Of a stretch of 64,000 nt of DNA, positions 25,645-35,220 are shown in pieces. The notes under the pieces were generated by a model. That model was given only the letters and a program-made list of their open reading frames with translations. It had not been told where the DNA came from and did not search any database. Location: the NCBI GenBank assembly GCA_021783725.1, contig JAJXTN010000002.1:1-64000 (forward strand). The letters are read 5' to 3'. Within the stretch, counting starts at the first letter, position 1. Each line of letters opens with the position of its first letter. The position numbers and the translations under genes are program-made. This DNA is from a bacterium. GTDB lineage: Bacteria > Patescibacteriota > Saccharimonadia > Saccharimonadales > UBA4665.

Positions 25645-25778
25645 AAGTTGCCAGAGACAGCGACGACCTACGTAGCTTTTAGCCAAGTAGGTTTGATAAG
25701 GTCGCCGAGGTACAAACAATCTATCTTGATAGTTTGAACGTCTTTGGATAAACACCATAGGCGTTTTTGTTTGGCAAC
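25645..25778 (+). promoter_or_regulatory. ribosomal L10 leader with attenuator
   Basis: The region CAGAGACAGCGACGACCT...AGGTCGCCGAGGT (25652-25711) has the order and motifs of the bacterial L10 leader that binds L10(L12)4. It is followed by hairpin AACGTCTTTGG/CCATAGGCGTT and TTTG (25737-25768), a terminator-like attenuator. GTTGCC (25647-25652) can pair with GGCAAC (25773-25778) around the whole element. This fits autoregulation of rplJ-rplL. Confidence 0.75.
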
Positions 25779-25831
25779 CAAGGGCGGAATAGGTCGATAA
25801 CCGCACTATCAATCATTAATGGAGATAATCC

Positions 25832-26356
25832 ATGGCACTAACCAAAGTTCAGAAAGACGAAGTTGTCGCAGAAGTCAGTCAATTATTGGCCGACTCTAAA
25901 TTAACCGTCGTCGCTAAGTATGAAGGCACCACGGTTAAAGCCCTCCAAGGCTTACGTCGCGATGCAAAAGCTAAAGGCACTAAAGTCAAAGTGGTCAAAA
26001 ACCGCTTAGTTATTAAGGCCATCCAAGCAGTAACGTCGCTCAAAGATGTTGAAACCAGCGCTTTAGAAGGTATGCTATTGTATGCTTTCAATGCCGAAGA
26101 TGAAGTTGCACCAGCTAAAAGCTTGAACGATTTCTCAAAGCTAAATCCTAGCCTTGAGTTCGTTGGAGCGATTACAGCCGACGGTAAATTCATCGACGCC
26201 GCAAGTGTTAAAGCTTTGGCTGTATTGCCAAGCAAACAACAATTGATCGCTGGTATCATCAACACTCTAAATTCACCTGTAATGGGTGTTATGGGTGGTT
26301 TGAACGGCAACCTACACGGTTTATTACTAGCTCTAGAAGCCAAAGCCGCCAATTAA
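25832..26356 (+). CDS. rplJ: 50S ribosomal protein L10
   Basis: 174 residues; KVQKDEVVAEVSQLL N-terminus, VKVVKNRLVIKAI and the C-terminal helix that anchors L7/L12 dimers. Autoregulates through the leader upstream. Followed 18 bp later by rplL. Confidence 0.95.
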   Translation: MALTKVQKDEVVAEVSQLLADSKLTVVAKYEGTTVKALQGLRRDAKAKGTKVKVVKNRLVIKAIQAVTSLKDVETSALEGMLLYAFNAEDEVAPAKSLNDFSKLNPSLEFVGAITADGKFIDAASVKALAVLPSKQQLIAGIINTLNSPVMGVMGGLNGNLHGLLLALEAKAAN

Positions 26357-26374
26357 TTTTAAGAAAGGGATAAA

Positions 26375-26752
26375 ATGGCAGATTTAAAGAAAATCGCAGA
26401 ACAGTTAGTTGGACTTACAGTCCTAGAAGTTAACGAATTAGGAACTATCCTAAAAGACGAATATGGCATTGAACCAGCCGCTGCTGCTGTAGCCGTAGCT
26501 ACTGCCCCAGCTGGCGATGCCGCTCCAGCCGCAGAAGAGAAGAGCGAATACGATGTCATCCTTAAGGATGCTGGTGCTCAAAAAGTTGCCGTTATTAAGG
26601 CTGTCAAAGACATCACTGGACTTGGTCTTGGTGAAGCTAAGGCAATCGTTGATGGCGCTCCAAAGCCAGTTCTAGAAAAAGCTAAGAAAGACGACGCTGA
26701 ATCAGCTAAGAAAAAGCTTGAAGACGCCGGTGCTACAGTCGAATTAGGTTAA
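26375..26752 (+). CDS. rplL: 50S ribosomal protein L7/L12
   Basis: 125 residues; N-terminal dimerisation helix, Ala/Pro-rich hinge (about 36-52), C-terminal domain with [18 protein letters not shown]. Recruits translation factors. Strong Shine-Dalgarno AAGAAAGGGA. Confidence 0.97.
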   Translation: MADLKKIAEQLVGLTVLEVNELGTILKDEYGIEPAAAAVAVATAPAGDAAPAAEEKSEYDVILKDAGAQKVAVIKAVKDITGLGLGEAKAIVDGAPKPVLEKAKKDDAESAKKKLEDAGATVELG

Positions 26753-26771
26753 TTTAACTAGTCGACTAAGT

Positions 26772-26815
26772 CTACCGAACCGATTTTAACTTAAACATTT
26801 CCATCGGTTCGGTAG
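26772..26815 (+). terminator. long hairpin after rplL
   Basis: CTACCGAACCGAT (26772-26784) pairs perfectly with ATCGGTTCGGTAG (26803-26815), 18-nt loop. There is no T-run, so it may be a processing or stabilising hairpin instead of a classical terminator. Confidence 0.55.
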
Positions 26816-26941
26816 GCAAATTAGTTGTATTACAGTTAATAACTTTATCCACAGAAAAATACTAAATTTTGACTTGACCTTTTAAACATGGTAGTTTAAT
26901 GAGGAAAGTGTACCAAACTAAACACTTATCGAGAGACAGAC

Positions 26942-27451
26942 ATGCCAGACGTACCAGACAAACAAGTAAAACGCTTACGGGCACTTATCCAGGAAGCTGA
27001 AACTAATTTAGCAGCCGCTACTGAGCTGTTAATTAGTCTAGTGGGAGACGACGAAATGGTCGCCCCTGTTGCTCGCGAAGAAACACTTGGCAAGATTATC
27101 GAAGGTGTGTTTGACGGTCAGAATATGGTCGGTAGTGACGGCAAGATGTATCCAGTACCTGCCAACTACGCCAGCAAGTCCAAATTAGTCCAAGGTGATA
27201 TCCTCAAGCTAACCATCGCCGAAGATGGCGCTTTCTTATACAAGCAAATCGGCCCGATTCCTCGCAAACAGTTAGTTGGCACTCTAGTCCTAGAGGCTGG
27301 CCATTACTTTGTAGATGTTAACGGCAAGAAATTACGCGTATTGCTGGCTAGCGTAACCTATTTCAAAGCCAAGCCTGGTGATCAAGTCAGCGTCAACGTT
27401 CCAGAAGACGACAGCAACGCCGAATGGGCCGCTCTCGAAGCCGCTCTTTAG
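26942..27451 (+). CDS. conserved hypothetical protein (coiled-coil plus beta domain)
   Basis: 169 residues. N-terminal helical stretch (VKRLRALIQEAETNLAAATELLISL), then a beta-rich domain (GKIIEGVFDGQNMVGSDGKMYPVPANYASKSKLVQGDILKL region) resembling a small OB- or barrel-like fold. Conserved-looking composition and strong coding signal; no function can be assigned. A promoter with TTGACT and TAGTTT spaced by 17 nt precedes it. Confidence 0.7.
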   Translation: MPDVPDKQVKRLRALIQEAETNLAAATELLISLVGDDEMVAPVAREETLGKIIEGVFDGQNMVGSDGKMYPVPANYASKSKLVQGDILKLTIAEDGAFLYKQIGPIPRKQLVGTLVLEAGHYFVDVNGKKLRVLLASVTYFKAKPGDQVSVNVPEDDSNAEWAALEAAL

Positions 27452-27507
27452 TGTCTGACAAATAAACAACAGACCTTTTAGACGTTTATCGTTATACTAA
27501 TACGTAC

Positions 27508-28989
27508 ATGGGGCAGGCATTATATCGAAAGTATCGTTCGAAGTCGCTTGATGAAATCATCGGCCAAGAACATATCACTCAAACACTTCGGCAAGCGCTG
27601 AAAAGTGGTCGAATTAGCCACGCCTATCTATTAACTGGTCCACGCGGCGTTGGTAAAACATCGGTTGCTAGGATATTGGCCCACGAGATTAATGATTTAC
27701 CGTACACCGACGATTCAATGCACATCGATATTATCGAAATTGACGCCGCTAGTAACCGTCGGATTGATGAAATCCGAGAATTACGAGACAAAGTATATAT
27801 TGCTCCGACATCGGCGAAATATAAGGTTTACATCATCGATGAAGTCCACATGCTAACCAAAGAAGCTTTCAATGCTTTACTTAAAACCCTAGAAGAACCT
27901 CCAGCTCACGTAGTTTTCATCTTAGCCACAACTGACGCTCATAAACTTCCAGAAACCATTGTTAGTCGTACCCAGCGCTTTACTTTCAAACCGGTCGACA
28001 AATCGGCCGTAATAGACCATTTGAAAAATATTGCCAGTAAGGAAAACATAAATATCAGCGAGCCGGCTTTAGGTCTTCTGGCTGAACACGGCGAGGGTAG
28101 CTTTAGAGACAGTATTAGCCTGTTCGATCAAGCTAGTAATGGTAATAAGAAAATCGAGATTGAAGACGTCCGACAGCTTTTGGGCATTCCACCCGATACC
28201 GCCATCAATCAATTGATTAGTTATTTAAATGGCGATAATTCATTGTCGGATATCGCCACCAATTTAACTAAGCTTTACGATCAGGGCTTCCAAGCTTCAG
28301 CCATCGCCAAACAAATATCAAAAACCATTCGCCGGTCATTAATCAACAATCAGCCAATTATCAATGAAGACGATAGCTTATTATTATTGACTAAGCTTCT
28401 TGAGATACCAGTTTCGCATGACCCTGAACGTTATCTCGAGATAATACTACTATCGTTCGCTAAGCCAACTACTGCTAAACCACAGCCAGCTGTGGTTGAA
28501 ACCGAAATTCCGAAGATAGCACCTCCAGTAATCGCCAAAGCTCCAGTACCGATCAAACCGATGGTTGAAACTGTTAAACAACCAGTCAAATCAGCGGTTG
28601 TCGACGCTGTACCAGTAGAAAATAATGAATCAAACGAATTTAACGATACGTTGTGGCCAGAAATATTACTAAAGCTCAAGAAAAGCCATAACACGCTTTA
28701 CGGAGTCGTACGTATGGCTAAACCAAAATTCGATACTAAAATACTCGAACTGTCTTTTGCTTTTGCTTTCCATCAGAAACGGATAAATGAAGCCAAAAAT
28801 ACTAAGATTCTGGCTGATATAGTTAAACAGCTAACCGGCAAAAACATTCAAATAGTCTGTATCGTCGACAAAAATGCCAGCCCACCAAAAGTCCAAATAC
28901 CAACAGTTGCCGCTAAAGTTGAAACTTCTAATAAGAATTTAACAACCGTAAGCAATATTTTTGGTGGCGGTGAACTGCTAGAATCATAG
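27508..28989 (+). CDS. dnaX: DNA polymerase III gamma/tau subunit
   Basis: 493 residues. Walker A GPRGVGKTS (about 44-52), Walker B region YIIDEVHML, sensor ATTDAHKLP. The zinc module with four Cys that normally lies between Walker A and B in DnaX is missing (the loop is HEINDLPYTDDSMH). A Pro/Val-rich linker (about 325-375) leads to a C-terminal domain. TATACT ends 9 nt before the ATG. Followed by dnaB. Confidence 0.95.
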   Translation: MGQALYRKYRSKSLDEIIGQEHITQTLRQALKSGRISHAYLLTGPRGVGKTSVARILAHEINDLPYTDDSMHIDIIEIDAASNRRIDEIRELRDKVYIAPTSAKYKVYIIDEVHMLTKEAFNALLKTLEEPPAHVVFILATTDAHKLPETIVSRTQRFTFKPVDKSAVIDHLKNIASKENINISEPALGLLAEHGEGSFRDSISLFDQASNGNKKIEIEDVRQLLGIPPDTAINQLISYLNGDNSLSDIATNLTKLYDQGFQASAIAKQISKTIRRSLINNQPIINEDDSLLLLTKLLEIPVSHDPERYLEIILLSFAKPTTAKPQPAVVETEIPKIAPPVIAKAPVPIKPMVETVKQPVKSAVVDAVPVENNESNEFNDTLWPEILLKLKKSHNTLYGVVRMAKPKFDTKILELSFAFAFHQKRINEAKNTKILADIVKQLTGKNIQIVCIVDKNASPPKVQIPTVAAKVETSNKNLTTVSNIFGGGELLES

Positions 28990-29010
28990 TACTAGAGGAA
29001 AGAGCAATAT

Positions 29011-30369
29011 ATGGAACCAGCAACTCGTATGCAACCACCCCAAAACTCCGAAGCCGAAGCCTCTCTGCTCGGCGCCTTATTAATTGACAGCGATGCCATT
29101 GTTAAAGTTGCCGACACATTAACCGCTCAGGACTTCTACGAAAAGCGCCACGAACGTATTTATGAAGCTATGAACCAGTTGTATGAACGTCATGACGCGC
29201 TTGATGTTTTAACTTTATCTGATCAGCTTAAAAACAATGGTTATTTGGACATGGTCGGTGGCGCCAGTTATCTTACTGAACTAACTAACTTTGTACCAAC
29301 AGCCGCTCATGTTGAACAATATGCCGAGATAGTTGCCCAAAAAGCTATGCGTCGGCGCTTGATTGGCGCATCTCAAGACATGGTCAACCTAGGCTTTGAC
29401 GAAACTCGGCAGTTAAGCGATTTGATCGAAGAAGCCGAAACTCGGTTATTTGAAGTTAGTCAGAAACATATCAAACAAAATGTCATTAGCCTAGAGGCCA
29501 TCCTAGCCGAGAGTTTTGATCGACTCGACGACTTACACAAAGACAAGAAGAAAATCCGTGGCATTCCAACTGGTTTCAAAGACTTAGACAACACGCTAGC
29601 TGGTTTTCAACGGTCTGACCTAGTCATTTTAGCTGCTCGACCATCAATGGGTAAAACTGCTCTGGCCTTAAACTTTGCTCACAACATCGCTATCCAGTCC
29701 AATCAGCCGGTGCTAATCTTCAGCCTGGAAATGAGCAAAGAACAACTAGTGGATCGATTATTATCGATGGAATCGGGTGTCGATGCTTGGGCCCTGCGTA
29801 CCGGCAACTTGACCGATGCCGATTTCGAGAAAATTGGTCAAGCCATGGGAACTTTGAGTGAAGCGCCAATCTACATCGATGACACTCCTGGGATTACGGT
29901 TAGCGATTTACGCACCAAAGCCCGACGCGAAGCCCACCAACGCGAACTGGGCTTAATTATCGTCGATTATTTGCAGTTAATGAGCGGTGGTAGTCGTTAT
30001 GGTGGTGATGGCAACCGAGTTCAGGAAATATCCGAGATATCGCGTGGCCTTAAAGGTATCGCCAGGGAACTGAATGTCCCTGTTCTGGCGCTTAGTCAGT
30101 TAAGCCGATCGGTGGAAAGTCGCAGTCCACAAATACCGCAACTGGCCGATTTACGTGAGTCAGGTTCTATCGAGCAGGATGCTGACGTCGTAGCTTTCAT
30201 TTATCGAGAAGAGTACTACAACCCCGATACCGACCGTAAAAAGATCACCGACATATTCATCAAAAAACATCGAAACGGACCAACAGGCGGCGTAGAATTA
30301 TACTTTGATAATGAAAAACAACGTTTTCGTTCGATAGATAATCGTCATCAAGATCCGTTTAATAAATAA
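29011..30369 (+). CDS. dnaB: replicative DNA helicase DnaB
   Basis: 452 residues. N-terminal domain PPQNSEAEASLLGALLID; RecA-like domain with Walker A AARPSMGKTAL, Walker B LIIVDYLQLM and DLRESGSIEQDAD. Hexameric 5'-3' helicase of the replication fork. Strong Shine-Dalgarno (AGAGGAAAG), 21 bp after dnaX, so a replication operon. Confidence 0.97.
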   Translation: MEPATRMQPPQNSEAEASLLGALLIDSDAIVKVADTLTAQDFYEKRHERIYEAMNQLYERHDALDVLTLSDQLKNNGYLDMVGGASYLTELTNFVPTAAHVEQYAEIVAQKAMRRRLIGASQDMVNLGFDETRQLSDLIEEAETRLFEVSQKHIKQNVISLEAILAESFDRLDDLHKDKKKIRGIPTGFKDLDNTLAGFQRSDLVILAARPSMGKTALALNFAHNIAIQSNQPVLIFSLEMSKEQLVDRLLSMESGVDAWALRTGNLTDADFEKIGQAMGTLSEAPIYIDDTPGITVSDLRTKARREAHQRELGLIIVDYLQLMSGGSRYGGDGNRVQEISEISRGLKGIARELNVPVLALSQLSRSVESRSPQIPQLADLRESGSIEQDADVVAFIYREEYYNPDTDRKKITDIFIKKHRNGPTGGVELYFDNEKQRFRSIDNRHQDPFNK

Positions 30370-30392
30370 AACTCTGTATAATAAACATAAAC

Positions 30393-31580
30393 ATGAAGAA
30401 GTTTAGGCGATTCCTCAAGACCAATGTCCGTGTAATTACTACGGTTACTTTTGCTGGTGTCGCCATAACGGGACTATTGCTATACCGTTTGGGTAGTTTG
30501 GTGAAAGGTCTAAGTTGGAGCGAATATCAAACCACCACCGCGGTATATGGTTGGCACGGTATGTACCACCAGCCACTCTATTTGCCACTAGATTTTCTCC
30601 GGTCGATCGCTTATTTCGTTACAACCAATCATAGTCAGTTAGTCGCCAGATTACCGAATGTTTTAATCGGTGCCGTCACGATACTATGTTTCAGTCTGTT
30701 GATCAGACTATGGTACGGAAACCGCACGGCAATATTCGCGACCGCCCTATTCGCCTCTAGTGCCTATGTACTCCACGTCAGTCGACTAGCCAGTTACGAC
30801 GCCCTGTATTTAATGATTGTGCCGACATTATTATTATCAATCGTAGCTTTGCAACGCAAACCCGACACTATTAGCTTCTACTATTTAACCGTTCTGCTAT
30901 GGGGAATGCTGATCTATATTCCAGGCGCAATATGGTTGGTCTTACTGGCGATATTCTGGCAAAGAAAGTCTATGAAATACGGATGGAGAATACTCCATAT
31001 TTGGTGGCAGAAATTACTGCTGGTATTAGCCGGCCTTATTTGGTTGCCATTGTTAATAACCGATTTAACCAAATTGACTAATCTACGTTTATGGCTAGGC
31101 ATGCCGCAAGATTTCGCTGGACCACTGACTATAGCCCGACAATTGGCTGATGTTTTTGGTCATTTATTGATTAGAGGTCAGTCCAATCCGGCTCTATGGG
31201 TGGATCGGGCTCCGATATTTGACATATTCGGTTTAGCAATGATTGCTATTGGTGTATATTTCTTTGCTGCCAACTGGCGCAACGGTCGTGCCCGCCTGCT
31301 TACTAGTTTCTTGATAGTCAGCGCCATCCTAGTCTGTTTAGGCGGACCGGTTAGTCTTGGCCTCCTGGTCCCAATAGCCTATATCTTAGCCGCTACCGGC
31401 ATCGCTTACTTACTACGGGAATGGATGCAAGTATTCCCATTTAATCCGATTGCCAGAAGTCTAGGCGTCGGCATGATAGTCATAGTCGTGTCACTAAGTT
31501 GCTTATACAACGTTCGGGCCTACTTCGTAGCTTGGCCCCACAACCTTGACACCCAGAAAACATTCATTCACCGTATATAA
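30393..31580 (+). CDS. polytopic membrane protein, ArnT/PMT-like
   Basis: 395 residues with about ten membrane helices. The first periplasmic loop (GLSWSEYQTTTAVYGWHGMYHQPLYL) and YGNRTAIFATALFASSAYVLHVSRLASYD resemble the GT-C fold of dolichol-phosphate-mannose-type or ArnT-type glycosyltransferases. A lipid-linked sugar transferase is likely, acceptor unknown. TATAAT at 30377-30382 ends 10 nt before the ATG. Confidence 0.7.
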   Translation: MKKFRRFLKTNVRVITTVTFAGVAITGLLLYRLGSLVKGLSWSEYQTTTAVYGWHGMYHQPLYLPLDFLRSIAYFVTTNHSQLVARLPNVLIGAVTILCFSLLIRLWYGNRTAIFATALFASSAYVLHVSRLASYDALYLMIVPTLLLSIVALQRKPDTISFYYLTVLLWGMLIYIPGAIWLVLLAIFWQRKSMKYGWRILHIWWQKLLLVLAGLIWLPLLITDLTKLTNLRLWLGMPQDFAGPLTIARQLADVFGHLLIRGQSNPALWVDRAPIFDIFGLAMIAIGVYFFAANWRNGRARLLTSFLIVSAILVCLGGPVSLGLLVPIAYILAATGIAYLLREWMQVFPFNPIARSLGVGMIVIVVSLSCLYNVRAYFVAWPHNLDTQKTFIHRI

Positions 31581-31614
31581 ATTTGCTATAATAGACTGAT
31601 AACGAGGAGACATT

Positions 31615-31908
31615 ATGAGTCGGTTTGACCAAGCTAAAATGCTGATGAAAGTCAAGAAAATCCAGAAAGAATTGCAGAAACAAATTATCACTGTCGAAAA
31701 AGGTGACGGTGCTGTCAGGGTTGAAATCAGTGGTGAACAGAAAATCAAGAAAATCCACATCGATCCTGAATACGTCGATCTAGAAGACATCGGTCAATTA
31801 GAACGCTGGGTAGAAGACGCCGTCAAAGAAGCCATCGGCGAAAGCCAACGGATTGCCGCTGAAAAAATGCAACCGATGATGGGAGCGCTGGGCGACCTAG
31901 GACTATAG
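31615..31908 (+). CDS. YbaB/EbfC nucleoid-associated protein
   Basis: 97 residues; AKMLMKVKKIQKELQKQIITVEKGDGAVRVEISGEQKI-type order of helix and beta strands and C-terminal AEKMQPMMGALGDLGL match YbaB. DNA-binding dimer often encoded between dnaX and recR; recR follows 254 bp later. Shine-Dalgarno GAGGAG. Confidence 0.92.
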   Translation: MSRFDQAKMLMKVKKIQKELQKQIITVEKGDGAVRVEISGEQKIKKIHIDPEYVDLEDIGQLERWVEDAVKEAIGESQRIAAEKMQPMMGALGDLGL

Positions 31909-32162
31909 GCGTTGACCACTAACGATTAGCGATTAGCAAATTCCAAATTACAATGAATTATCAATTAACATTTAGCAATATTAGAACAACTGGAACTATT
32001 AGCGATTAGCTAGTAGCAATTTACTATGAATTATCAATTAGCTATTAACCAAGAACGGTCCAATTGCCAATGGCCAACTGCCAATTCATTGCCATTAGCT
32101 AATTGTCAATTGCTAATCACCAGTCGCTTGTCCTTTGCTAATAGCAAATTGGTAATTGCCCC
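31909..32162. repeat. AT-rich stretch with imperfect tandem repeats before recR
   Basis: 254 bp without a gene. ATTAGCGATTAGC occurs near 31925 and 31998, and ATGAATTATCAATTA at 31953-31967 and 32026-32040, giving an imperfect repeat of about 73-75 bp. The rest is made of short words such as CAATTGCCAATGGCCA and ATTAGCTAATTG with inverted symmetry. No promoter box or ORF is clear. Confidence 0.65.
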
Positions 32163-32768
32163 ATGAACATCTTGCCCCCGGTACTAGCTGACTTGATAGA
32201 CGCTTTTGGGTTATTGCCCGGCGTCGGTCCGCGCACGGCTGAGCGTTTTGCTTACTATCTAATCAGACACAGTAATGGTTCACCGGAAAAGCTAGCCGGT
32301 GCTTTAATGGCTTTACCAGACGGTGTCGGCTATTGTCAGAAAACTTTTGCTTTAGTGCCAGCTGGTCAAGAACTGTCTGATTTATATACCGATCCACGGC
32401 GTGATAAAAAAGTCGTGGCCATCGTTGCCGAACCATTTGACGTCGTAGCTTTAGAAAAAACTAATCAGTTTAATGGAACATATCATGTTTTGGGCGGTTT
32501 AGTATCGCCGATTGATGGTATCGGGCCAGAGCAGTTGCATATCAAAGAGCTTATCAAGCGCATCGATGAAGATGCCGTGGAAGAACTGATATTGGCCACC
32601 AACGCTAGTGTAGAAGGTGAATCGACTGCCTTATACATTCAGCAACAGATTGGCACGCGACCAATTAAAATATCAAGATTAGCCCGCGGACTGCCGATAG
32701 GCGTCGATCTTGAATACGCCGACCAGATTACCCTGGGTCGAGCTTTAGAAGGCCGCCAGACCATTTAA
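32163..32768 (+). CDS. recR: recombination protein RecR
   Basis: 201 residues. Helix-hairpin-helix LLPGVGPRTAERFAYYL (about 17-33), Toprim region VVAIVAEPFDVVAL, and C-terminal LARGLPIGVDLEYADQITLGRALEGR. The zinc finger of RecR normally has four Cys; only Cys 58 in GYCQKTF remains and the others are replaced, so the metal site is lost. Acts in RecFOR gap repair. Confidence 0.94.
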   Translation: MNILPPVLADLIDAFGLLPGVGPRTAERFAYYLIRHSNGSPEKLAGALMALPDGVGYCQKTFALVPAGQELSDLYTDPRRDKKVVAIVAEPFDVVALEKTNQFNGTYHVLGGLVSPIDGIGPEQLHIKELIKRIDEDAVEELILATNASVEGESTALYIQQQIGTRPIKISRLARGLPIGVDLEYADQITLGRALEGRQTI

Positions 32769-32807
32769 TTTGAGCCTGGGGCTTAAGACAACTACAATAG
32801 ACCCTAT

Positions 32808-33836
32808 ATGAATAAACAAACTGAACAAATATACGCTTTAGTTAAAGAAGCCACCAAAATCGTCATAATTCAGGCCGACAATCCCGATGCCGATAGTTTA
32901 GGCAGTGCTCTGGCGCTTGAAGACATCATTGGCGATATGGGCAAACAACCCTATCTGTACTGCGCAGTCGATATGCCCGGTTATTTACACTACCTAAAAG
33001 GTTGGGACCGAGTTCAGAAAGATTTGCCATCGACCTTTGATATCAGCATCATTGTCGATGCTTCAACTATGACCCTGTTCGAGCGACTGGCTAATAGTGG
33101 TCAGCAAGGTTGGCTAGCTAGTCGCCCGTGTATCGTCCTCGATCATCACGATACCGTCGACAATCTGATACCTTTCGCCAACATAACGATCAATGATTCT
33201 AAGCGAGCCTCAACTGGGGAACTTATATACGTAATACTGCGCGATCTGAAAATGCCTATATCGCTAACCGCCCAAGAGTACATCATGACTTCAATACTCG
33301 GTGACACTCAAGGTCTGTCCAACCAATTAGCTTCCAGCGAAACTTATCGGATCATGGCTGAAATGATTGATGCCGGGGTCGATCGTCCAAAACTCGAAGA
33401 TTTGCGTCGCGAACTGAGTAAAATGCCACCAGAAATATTCAAGTACAAAGCTCTGCTCATCGACCACAGCGAATTGCATAATGACGGTACGATTGCCACG
33501 GTAACCGTGCCTCAGCCAGAAATTAATAAATTTAGCCCCTTGTACAACCCAGGCCCATTGATTCAGAACGATATGCTCCAAACTCTTGGCGTCAAAGTCG
33601 CTATCGTATTCAAAACTTACGATGACGGACGAGTTACCGCCGCTATTCGTTGTAACCCCGGTTCGCCGATTGCCGCCGATCTGGCCAGCCACTTCGATGG
33701 CGGTGGACACGAATACGCCAGCGGTTTCAAACAACAAAATGGTAAGGCTTACGACCAAATAAAATCCGACTGCATAGCTTACGCCAGCGACTTACTTGCT
33801 AAACTTGAGCCAGGGAATAATCATGAAACTATATAA
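32808..33836 (+). CDS. DHH/DHHA1 phosphoesterase (NrnA-like)
   Basis: 342 residues. ADNPDADSLGSALAL is the first metal motif, VLDHHDTVD the DHH motif, GGGHEYASGF the DHHA1 motif near the C-terminus. Family members degrade nanoRNA, pAp or cyclic dinucleotides. TTGAGC-17-TACAAT ends 9 nt before the ATG. Its end overlaps cysS by 14 bp. Confidence 0.9.
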   Translation: MNKQTEQIYALVKEATKIVIIQADNPDADSLGSALALEDIIGDMGKQPYLYCAVDMPGYLHYLKGWDRVQKDLPSTFDISIIVDASTMTLFERLANSGQQGWLASRPCIVLDHHDTVDNLIPFANITINDSKRASTGELIYVILRDLKMPISLTAQEYIMTSILGDTQGLSNQLASSETYRIMAEMIDAGVDRPKLEDLRRELSKMPPEIFKYKALLIDHSELHNDGTIATVTVPQPEINKFSPLYNPGPLIQNDMLQTLGVKVAIVFKTYDDGRVTAAIRCNPGSPIAADLASHFDGGGHEYASGFKQQNGKAYDQIKSDCIAYASDLLAKLEPGNNHETI

Positions 33837-35220
33837 TACGCTCACCAAACAGCTTGAAGATATAAAACCGCTAGCCGCCCCAAAAGTTACAGTTTATACC
33901 TGTGGCCCGACGGTCTATGACTACCCTCACATTGGTAACTGGTTTACATTCATCAGATACGACTTATTAATTCGTAGCCTCAAGATCGCCGATTACCAAC
34001 CACTTTGGGTCATGAATATCACCGATGTAGGCCACTTAGTAAGCGATGCCGACGAAGGTGAAGATAAGCTAGAAAAAGGCGCTAAACGTGAAGGCAAAAC
34101 CGCCTGGGACGTAGCTAAATTCTATGGTGACTACTTTACTGACGGCCTAGACCGACTTAATTTCTCCAAACCCGATTATTTACCGAAAGCCACTGATCAT
34201 ATTCAAGAACAAATAGACTTAATCCAGCGCTTGGAAACCAAAGGTTTTACTTATGTAATTGACGACGGTGTCTATTACGATACCGCCAAATTTCCCAAAT
34301 ATGCCAATTTTGCCCAACTCGATCTCGACGAACAACAAGCTGGCGCTCGAGTTGAAGTTAATGCCCAAAAGCGTAACCCGACAGATTTTGCATTATGGAA
34401 ATTATCACCAGCCGATCACCAGCGCGATATGGAGTGGGATAGCCCGTGGGGCAGGGGTTTCCCCGGTTGGCATATCGAATGTTCAGCCATGAGTATCAAA
34501 TATTTAGGCGAAACTCTCGATATCCACTCTGGTGGTATTGATCACATCCCAGTTCACCACACCAATGAGATTGCTCAATCAGAGGCCGCTACCGGTAAAC
34601 CTTTCGCGAATATTTGGATGCACACCAATCACATCCTGATAAACGACGAGAAAATCGCCAAAAGCGCTGGTAACGGTATAACTCTCGAAGAAATTGAAGC
34701 CAAAGGTTATAGCCTGGAAGCTTTTAGATTACATGTCCTAGAATCGCACTACCGCAGTCAATCTAAATTCAGCTGGGACAGTCTGATGGCCGCTCAAAAC
34801 CGACTGCAAGCTTACCGAGCATTCGCTGATCTTATCTGGCAATTACCCGAGAAAGCCGTTAAACCAGGTACGATTCTAGCCGATGCCAAAAAAGTTATAA
34901 CTGATTACCTACAGAACGATTTAGATACGCCGTCAGTTTTAGCTCACTTAAGTAGTATTGAATCGGAATCACTGGCTTTATTCGAGTCAGAATCAGCCGA
35001 TAGCTTTAAAGCTTTCGTTCAATTCATTGATGACAGTTTAGGCCTTAAGTTAGGTGCATCACAACCACTCGACGAGAACTTAAAGCAGTTAATCTCCGAT
35101 CGCGAACAAGCTCGAAAAGCCCAAAACTGGGTCAAATCCGATGAACTCCGTGATGAACTAGCAGCTGCCGGCATTGGCCTCCGCGACTCGGCTATCGTAA
35201 CTATTTGGTTTCGGTTGTAG
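33823..35220 (+). CDS. cysS: cysteinyl-tRNA synthetase
   Basis: 465 residues from ATG 33823 (the frame is open from 33796, but [14 protein letters not shown] is the standard N-terminus). Class I signature [13 protein letters not shown] with zinc Cys, WHIECSAMS, and KIAKSAGN in place of KMSKS. C-terminal DALR-like domain with [19 protein letters not shown]. Overlaps the phosphoesterase gene by 14 bp and is convergent with the next gene. Confidence 0.96.
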   Translation: MKLYNTLTKQLEDIKPLAAPKVTVYTCGPTVYDYPHIGNWFTFIRYDLLIRSLKIADYQPLWVMNITDVGHLVSDADEGEDKLEKGAKREGKTAWDVAKFYGDYFTDGLDRLNFSKPDYLPKATDHIQEQIDLIQRLETKGFTYVIDDGVYYDTAKFPKYANFAQLDLDEQQAGARVEVNAQKRNPTDFALWKLSPADHQRDMEWDSPWGRGFPGWHIECSAMSIKYLGETLDIHSGGIDHIPVHHTNEIAQSEAATGKPFANIWMHTNHILINDEKIAKSAGNGITLEEIEAKGYSLEAFRLHVLESHYRSQSKFSWDSLMAAQNRLQAYRAFADLIWQLPEKAVKPGTILADAKKVITDYLQNDLDTPSVLAHLSSIESESLALFESESADSFKAFVQFIDDSLGLKLGASQPLDENLKQLISDREQARKAQNWVKSDELRDELAAAGIGLRDSAIVTIWFRL

